DNA of 64,000 bases from Paralvinella palmiformis (Eukaryota > Annelida > Polychaeta > Terebellida > Alvinellidae): contig JAODUP010000473.1 in the NCBI GenBank assembly GCA_025642065.1, positions 292,501-356,500 of the forward strand. The letters run 5' to 3'. The position numbers and the translations under genes were made by a program. Positions 57,928-64,000 of the stretch are shown here, one piece after another. How positions within the stretch are numbered: position 1 is the stretch's first letter; each line of letters opens with the position of its first letter. Under the pieces are notes generated by a model. The model was not told the DNA's origin. It did no database searches and worked only from the letters and a program-made list of their open reading frames with translations.

Positions 57928-58086
57928 ATGACCATGACATTAGATAAGGTACAAAGGCTGACACTGCTAGACTTTCAGCCTCAGGAAAAGGATGTTCCCA
58001 GCAGCTGGGAGAACAAGTCACGTGATATATTACGTCAGCAGTTAGGCGATGAAGCTTTTGAGAAACTGGAGGCTAACAATTTTAAA
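57928..58086 (+). CDS. AOS-LOX-type gene, exon 1
   Basis: It encodes MTMTLDKVQRLTLLDFQPQE onward to KLEANNFK, 53 residues, ending at the donor AAA/GTAAGT, phase 0. ATG 57934 (ACCATGA) has the better context of two in-frame start codons. Confidence 0.75.
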
Positions 58087-59218
58087 GTAAGTCTAGCATG
58101 TATCTGACACACACACACACACACACACACACACGACACACACACGCGCGCGTGCGCGCACGCACGCACGGACGGACGCACGCACGCACTCGTACGCATA
58201 TTTTATAATAAGTGCCTAATACGGGTATGTCCCACCCCTGTATACATGCTGTCATCTGGCGAATGATTAGCCTAGTAAATCCAGCGCATTTGGTAACATT
58301 ACAAATTATCAATATAATTAATAAGTGTATTCATTGCATGCCTCTCCCCCCCCCCCCCAAGAAAACAGAAAGTATTCTGTGAAAACTAATTTATACTTTA
58401 TTTTTGGAAAGGATACGGCAGACGATCTGGGATTTCTAGCTGACATCGGCGATAGGTTGAGAAGAACCAAATTAGATCTATTTTCCTGTTGGACTTTGCC
58501 GCCGGAATTTAGGAGCGACCTGAACGGTGATCCAGTTCCGTCGGTGGATGTGGATTCATAAAGATAGTGAACAATCCCGCTTTTCCAGAGCACAGCTTCT
58601 TCCAGAAAGGTCGCCTCATTCCGCTAAGACTCCGCCACAATAATCTTTCCTTCCGAGATGACGCCGTTTCGGACGGGAGGGTGACCTGTATAAAGTTCGC
58701 AGATAGAGATCAAGGCGGGCCATTTGACCTAATTCTACACACCGGTCGGATCCCTCAGTATTATAGCGCCGACAGCTTTCAGGAGTTCGTTGCCGCATTT
58801 ACGAGAGGTCCAGAGACGCTGAAGTCCTGGTGTAGGAAATCCAGTTCGAAGTTAGTACCAACCATTTGGGCCTAGATAGCTCTATATTTACATATCTCCG
58901 GTATATGACTACTTAATAATAATATTAATAATTATAATAATTGATGATAATAATAATTGATGATAATAATAATTGATGATAATAATAATAGTAATAATAG
59001 CGATAATTGAGTGGAGGTAATTATGAACACACCTAGATATCTCTGTCAGGGATGTCCAGTTGGTTCATAATTTAATGCTCTAATCAGGACTTAATCTAAC
59101 TACCAACTTTAGATAAAAGTCTATATTTAGGCAGATCTACCCCCAGAATGATTTTAAGGCTAGTTTAAGTAGATGGCGACTTAATGATGATAATGATAAT
59201 AATAATGGCCAGAATGGC

Positions 59219-59272
<54 letters not shown>

Positions 59273-62200
59273 GCGATGGTGAGTAATTTAATGTTTTCAG
59301 ACGGAGACTAATTCGAAATAAATCTAAAACCCCTGGGCTAACTAGAAACATAAATCATTGGTGGTATTACACGCTATTACACACACCTTAATTAACTCAC
59401 TCGTATACAGACTATAATACAAATCTCCTACTGCGGGTTTTTGTCTCCAATATATATCCTATAATAATTGTCACTATCCTTGCATGCACATTTTAATGGA
59501 AATTAATGTTTTAAAATAAATACTTCATTATAATGAAGAAATATACAAACTAATTAACAAATTTCTTCATGTTTAAAATTCTACAATAAAATTTTTAGAT
59601 TTATTTTAAGCCGCCATTTCTGTTTTACGAATTAATATGCCGTATCCATTTCTAGGTCTTACATCATTTATCCATTTTAGCTATTTTGGCCGCGTGGAAA
59701 ACGTACGAAAAGCGCCTCGTTCCTACTATTCTCTGCGGTACTACAATCACGTGACATACGAGTTCACTTCGGCAGATGGCGCCTCATGGCTTGCCAGATT
59801 TAGACTATTGCCAGCAGATGGCAGCACTGAAACAGGCTTGTTGACCGCCGAAGAACAAGAAAACGTTTGGTAAGACTCGTGCACATTCTGGTCATAATAA
59901 TATACCTTATAATAATTTTGTACGCCGGTTTAGGACGTTTGAGGGCGGTTTCTCCTAAAATTTTGTTTATGGTTTGATAATATATTACAATATATTATAA
60001 TCAGTTGATTTAAATATCAGCATTTTTTTAATGCTAATGTCTCTTTATAGGGACGTGGTTCGAGCGGATCTGCCCAACGATTATTTACGCTCCGAGTACA
60101 GCGATCGACTGGATGCCTCGGCTGTGCAATACCGCCTGCAGATCCAGCTGTTGAAAGATGATTTTACCGAGCAGATGGACACCGACTACGACACGGTCAG
60201 CAGTTACTCGACCGACACATTCGAGACAGCCGATAGCGTTGCCTATAGCGGGCGAGACAGCTTTACCGAGGGCAACCTGGTGCTAACAGACCCGACACAT
60301 ACGGATCATGACGGCATATTCTACAGCCAGTACGACCTCGCTTCCGACGACTCTCGCGGCAGAAAGAATCCTTTTGGGAGCGACGTCCGCAATCCGTGCG
60401 TGATGTGGGATCCAGAACTGTGTCCGTGGATCGACTTCGCCATCGTGACCGTATCCTGCCGACTCGAGGCCCAGTTATTGTCCATGACCAGCTTCAATCT
60501 CGGCAACCAGCTGTGGTCGTGCTGCCCTCTGTCGGCCAGGTCGACACGTGACTTCAGCTCGTTGAGTTTGTCCACTCGCGGCTTTCATGGCGTTAACGCC
60601 GACAAGCGGATTTCCAGAGATCACATGACCGCTCTTACGGAGTATCGAATTACCACGGTGACTGGAACTCTGATAAACGCAGGCACAGACGCCGACATCA
60701 GCATAACAATAACAGGTTAGTGGTCTCGCAGTGGGCATGATGTTAACAGGAAGACAACCGGTTAATGGTCTCGAGGAAGTTGCGACGAAATGGCCTAAAT
60801 GGTACAGTAGCTACTCATAGATCTACAGTACATGGTTTCAAAACCCCGGCTATGTCTTTTGCATGTGTCATGGCCCACTGCCACAGTATTCCAAACAGTA
60901 ATCTTGTCCATATACCTTTAATGAACAACATGCAATCTTTTTATGAATATTATATTATCATCATCGTCACCCCCCACCACGACCCGCCATCATCATCATC
61001 ATCATCATCATCTGGTCTAGTATAATTTTTGTAACAGGCGATGGGGTACGGAATGCTCAAAACAGGATTCTGGATGTAGGAGAACCATAGCATTTGTAAG
61101 ATTAATCTCTGGCCTTCTGTAACTGCTTTGTTGATTTATTTAAATTTTAGACTCGGTTACAGGTTGATATTTGGCAATGGCAAAGAAAAGCTGTCGGTAG
61201 TGGGCGTTACTTATAACAAAAACCGGACGTGAATGTAAGCTTCAAAAGGCCTCACGAGTTCCATTTCTGAAAAACAAAATAATCAGAGGTCAAAGATATA
61301 CACAGTAGAGCCTGTGCTAGCGACCACCTGTCGGAAATAATCCCGTATATTCAAGAGACACACTAAATCGTACTGAGGGTGACCCTAAGTAAAAATATTC
61401 TCTCAAATTGTAATAATAGTAACAAAAATATTATAATAATTTAAAAAATAATGACCTGAGATGGCTACTTGTATTAGAGAGTGGTAGATGGTCTGTAATT
61501 TAATACATCCCTATGTGGACTAATTCAAAATAAATTTATAATTTCGAATGGATGATATATTCTGGAGATAAAACACTGTCTTCCCTCAGCGAAAAGACTA
61601 CGCTCTCTCTTGTGACGCGACCGATGCTTCATCTATCAGGGCAAAACGGTGGGAACAATAAGTATCCGGATGCGTGAGGCACGACAGTACACATTTATTT
61701 TCCGTTCGCTTATATAAGTTATACCTGTTGATGCATGGTACTGTAGTCTATTAGAGTGCGTCGTGGTAGGCCAATACTTTTGAGTTCGGCGCTCGAAGTT
61801 TCTGTTAGAGTTACCCCACCGTTGGTCCATATCAGTGAAGCCTCTACCCATTGAACAGTCCAACTTGGGTGTCCCTAACAGAAGCCAAAGCTCCTGCTGG
61901 GATAGCTATCTGGGTCACCGAGATGTCCGAGCCTTCCCCACCACGTCAACGAATGCACTAAGTAAACTTATACGTTTTAAATGAGATCGGAAATATAACA
62001 TGACCTAATGACATGACCTAATAAAACCTAATTATTGTTTACAAGTTAATAATAAAAAGAAGATTAAAAAAAAGGAGTTAAAAGCGAGTGATTGAGTAAA
62101 TGTCAGAAGTAGTCGTAGGTCAAGTGATCCGGAATTTTGGAAAACAGATCCAGAGATTGATTCCCGTTCCGATGTCGACATCGGCGTAGAATTGATTGGT

Positions 62201-62800
62201 CATTAATGACTCGATCCTGATCGATCCTGATCGATGCGTGTGAGTATTGTATAACATCAACTTCTATAACAACAGAAGATATCATCACCTGTAGGGATGG
62301 TGATGTCAATGATGATTGTCGTTGTTGTTGTTATTGTTGTTGTTATGTGTACAATAACCATAGTGTTAGAACCATGCTAGTGTGATGATACCTTATATAG
62401 TGATGATGATAATGATTATTTTGATGATTATGATGGTTGCGGTGAAGATGATGATGATGTTGATGATGACGATGATGATGATGATGAACAATGATGACAA
62501 TTATGATGATAATGCGACACGACGTTTCAGGATCCAAAGGCCGGACGCCGCCTATTAACCTCGACCAGAGGTTCAAGGACGACTTCGAGTCCGGGCAACG
62601 AGACGACTTCCTGGAATTGGGGCCGAAGGTTGGCGAGATCGTTGCCATAGAGATGACGCTATCCAGTATGTTTGGTAACAGGCGCTGGTATCTGGAGGAA
62701 GTCCTCGTCAGCGATGTCAAATCGGACGTCGTGACGCGTTTCCCGTGCTACCAGTGGCTAACGTCACGACAGCAAAACGTCATCTTGCTGCGAGGAGAAG
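57928..62800 (+). CDS. Catalase-related allene oxide synthase-PLAT (AOS-lipoxygenase type) gene, 5' part
   Basis: Five exons (57928-58086, 58412-58850, 59681-59869, 60051-60715, 62531-62800) are supported by GT-AG introns with consistent phases (0, 2, 2, 1), apart from a one-base frame break in exon 2. The protein follows coral AOS-LOX order. The catalase-like N-terminal domain has FIKIVNNPAFPEHSFF, LRLRHNNLSFRDDAVSD, IKFADRDQGGPFDLILHTG, VRKAPRSYYSLRYYNH, DYLRSEYSDRL, VQYRLQIQL, WDPELCPWIDFA and FNLGNQ. A PLAT/C2-like domain follows: EYRITTVTGT, GTDADISITITG, GRTPPINLDQRFKDDFESG, RWYLEEVLV and FPCYQWLT. In corals the first domain turns fatty-acid hydroperoxide into allene oxide and a C-terminal lipoxygenase makes the hydroperoxide. 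Exons for the lipoxygenase domain are not in the window. The in-frame TGA at 57916 makes the ATG at 57928 (or 57934) the start. Confidence 0.88.
58108..58190. repeat. (CA)n and CG-rich simple repeat in AOS-LOX-type intron 1
   Basis: CA run, then CACACGCGCG and CGCACGCACG words, about 20 bases after the exon 1 donor. Confidence 0.85.
58412..58850 (+). CDS. AOS-LOX-type gene, exon 2 (with frame break)
   Basis: It starts after the acceptor TTTTTGGAAAG with DTADDLGFLADIGDRLRRTK and reads to LPPEFRSDLNGDP in one frame, which stops at 58559-58561. From a TGA at 58528-58530 the next frame is open and reads SSSVGGCGFIKIVNNPAFPE onward to the donor GAA/GTTAGT at 58850. Coding therefore changes frame between 58528 and 58559, as if one base were missing. 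No convincing small intron explains it. The break lies where the distal haem histidine of catalase-related AOS would be. Confidence 0.75.
59223..59572. repeat. CA-linked dispersed repeat, copy 2, in AOS-LOX-type intron 2
   Basis: A (CA)n(CG)n run (59223-59275) is followed at 59276 by GATGGTGAGTAATTTAATGT and about 300 bases matching 51311-51605. It occupies about 40 percent of the intron. Confidence 0.75.
59681..59869 (+). CDS. AOS-LOX-type gene, exon 3
   Basis: It starts after TCCATTTTAG; the split codon gives Asn, then YFGRVENVRKAPRSYYSLRY and onward through YEFTSADGASW, ARFRLLPADGSTETGLL and EEQENV. It ends at the donor TTTG/GTAAGA, phase 2, completing Trp with the next exon. Confidence 0.85.
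60051..60715 (+). CDS. AOS-LOX-type gene, exon 4 (end of catalase-like domain, start of PLAT)
   Basis: It starts after TCTTTATAG and reads WDVVRADLPNDYLRSEYSDR, VQYRLQIQLLKDD, then about 65 residues rich in Asp, Ser, Thr and Tyr, then NPCVMWDPELCPWIDFA and SFNLGNQ. The PLAT start EYRITTVTGTLINAGTDADI follows. The segment STRDFSSLSLSTRGFHG occupies the place of the proximal RxxxY motif but has no Tyr at the expected position. It ends ITITG at the donor CAG/GTTAGT, phase 1. Confidence 0.85.
60716..62530. other. AOS-LOX-type intron 4
   Basis: 1815 bases with GT at the left and TTTCAG at the right. It contains ATC and GAT simple repeats (60986-61010, 62400-62490) and no recognised exon. Words such as GCGACCACCTGT near 61320 hint at a decayed DNA transposon end, but I cannot define it. 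Confidence 0.6.
62531..62800 (+). CDS. AOS-LOX-type gene, exon 5 (PLAT domain, C-terminal half)
   Basis: It starts after CGTTTCAG; the split codon gives Gly, then SKGRTPPINLDQRFKDDFES, DDFLELGPKVGEIVAIEMTL, RWYLEEVLVSDV, FPCYQWLTSRQ and ILLRGE. It ends at the donor AAG/GTAAAC, phase 1. This matches the PLAT signature of animal lipoxygenases. Confidence 0.88.
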
Positions 62801-64000
62801 GTAAACATCGGGATTCTCTACGAACTTTTTGGGCTGATTTTTAAAATCTCCCCCTTCTGTGCTTTGTTAGATGAATATATTTCGCGTCTTTTCCTGTGAA
62901 ATTAAATATCGGTTACGTTATGATAAAGACGGATGCTCGAAGCCTGTATTGACTGTATACATCATGATGATATTTTAAGAGTCTGTGCGTGTTTAAAGCG
63001 GCCTGTGCTTGACATATCTTCCACTCAGCTACGGATATATATTATTTATTATTTTAAAAATTCAAATTTCACGCTTCTATTACCTTTAATTATCGGTAAT
63101 ATGTAATCACGGCTAAGCGAATGGGTGTGGGTGTATTTAGGTATGCATCGGTGCGCGCACACAAACGTGCGTAAGCTAGTGCACCACCCACACATTCTTT
63201 CTATCTAAGCAGTGCCATATTTAGACTTGATGAGGCCCCGAGCTATATAAATCCTGTTAGTAATACAGTATTTATTTCCAATTTCCAAGCATATGAACAT
63301 ACAAACTATACATACAACAAAATATAATAATGGAAATTGGGGGATCAGTGTAGCCAAAGTTGTCTTCCCACTGGCCTCTTTGAATTAGGTATGTATCATT
63401 TGACAGACTGAACTAATAAAAACATAAATTTGGATGCTAAGCCATGGGAGGGCACACTAAAGAATTGGTGGCCCCTTGTTGATCAGCTACACCAGAAAGT
63501 TTTAGGAAGGTGCGTACCCAAACAAGACCCTGGCTCGCCTTTTAATAATTTTATAACAAGGCATTTAAAGTGATAGATCCACATTATTTTCGAATGAAAT
63601 GGATTTGCTGATTACATATTTATCATTTGGCTGGCTTGATCTCTATCATTGATTATAATATAGTATACCCTGGAAGTTTTTTAAATGTAACTTGTCAATC
63701 TTTATCTGTTGCTGGAATAACATAACTGTCAACTCTTGTTTATATTTTATTTATTCTTCAAGCCACAGCTTTCTTTTCATTTTCTGGTAGTCGGCTGTCA
63801 AATGTCTTCATTGTAAGCCTGAAAATTTTGGCTGAAAAGCAGCTTAATTATATATCACGTGGCAAAAAGAGCCACATATTACACGCTTTCACATAAGTAT
63901 AATTAAATTCTTGGTCTTGAACCAAATCTCGCACTTTCGCGCTTTGATGAATTTTAAAACCACATATAACAATTTGCTACACAAGCCATTAAAAAAGACT
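62801..64000. other. AOS-LOX-type gene, intron 5 (open at window edge)
   Basis: AT-rich sequence with no exon that I can recognise. The expected next coding sequence, the link from PLAT into the lipoxygenase domain, is not seen before the edge. Confidence 0.55.

Overview
This is animal nuclear DNA: AT-rich, intron-bearing and dense with repeats. Genes use GT-AG introns, AATAAA poly(A) signals and have long intergenic gaps. tRNA-headed SINEs, non-LTR (LINE) 3' ends, MITE-like inverted repeats and long microsatellites fill most of the window. Gene content (an EED orthologue, a BTB-BACK-kelch gene, a catalase-related allene oxide synthase/PLAT gene of the coral AOS-lipoxygenase type, and a Ginger1 transposon relic with an OTU domain) suggests a marine invertebrate. 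My guess is a lophotrochozoan, probably a mollusc, but the sequence alone does not prove it.

Layout. 1-4.8 kb: SINE, hAT-like fragment, a 2.2-kb Ginger1 DNA transposon relic with TIRs and target-site copies (1112-3322), a nested-hairpin MITE, and an unrecognised broken ORF (4305-4759). 4.8-9.7 kb: no gene. 9.7-10.7 kb: intronless minus-strand gene for a 249-aa coiled-coil protein with a probable HSP20/alpha-crystallin-like domain. 11-32 kb: no convincing protein gene, but SINEs, LINE remnants, minisatellites, an 11-bp-phased ACGT array (27128-27320) and two promoter-like clusters. 32.2-39.7 kb: plus-strand BTB-BACK-kelch gene, four coding exons, 623 aa. 41.7-43.1 kb: minus-strand EED, one coding exon of 438 aa with a splice acceptor just before the ATG. 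43.26-44.35 kb: foldback element beside the EED 5' end. 44.4-57.9 kb: gene-poor and repeat-rich. 57.9-62.8 kb: first five coding exons of a catalase-related AOS-PLAT-lipoxygenase-type gene; its lipoxygenase catalytic exons would lie past the right edge.

The genes are independent eukaryotic loci, not an operon. EED is the H3K27me3-reading core of PRC2. The kelch gene is probably a CUL3 substrate adaptor. The AOS-LOX-type gene belongs to oxylipin metabolism. The most notable finding is that last gene. Its catalase-like domain is clearly recognisable, yet the distal-His segment coincides with a reading-frame break, the proximal RxxxY tyrosine is not found, and it carries an extra Asp/Ser/Thr-rich loop. 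Either this copy is damaged or the lineage has a non-haem version of the domain.
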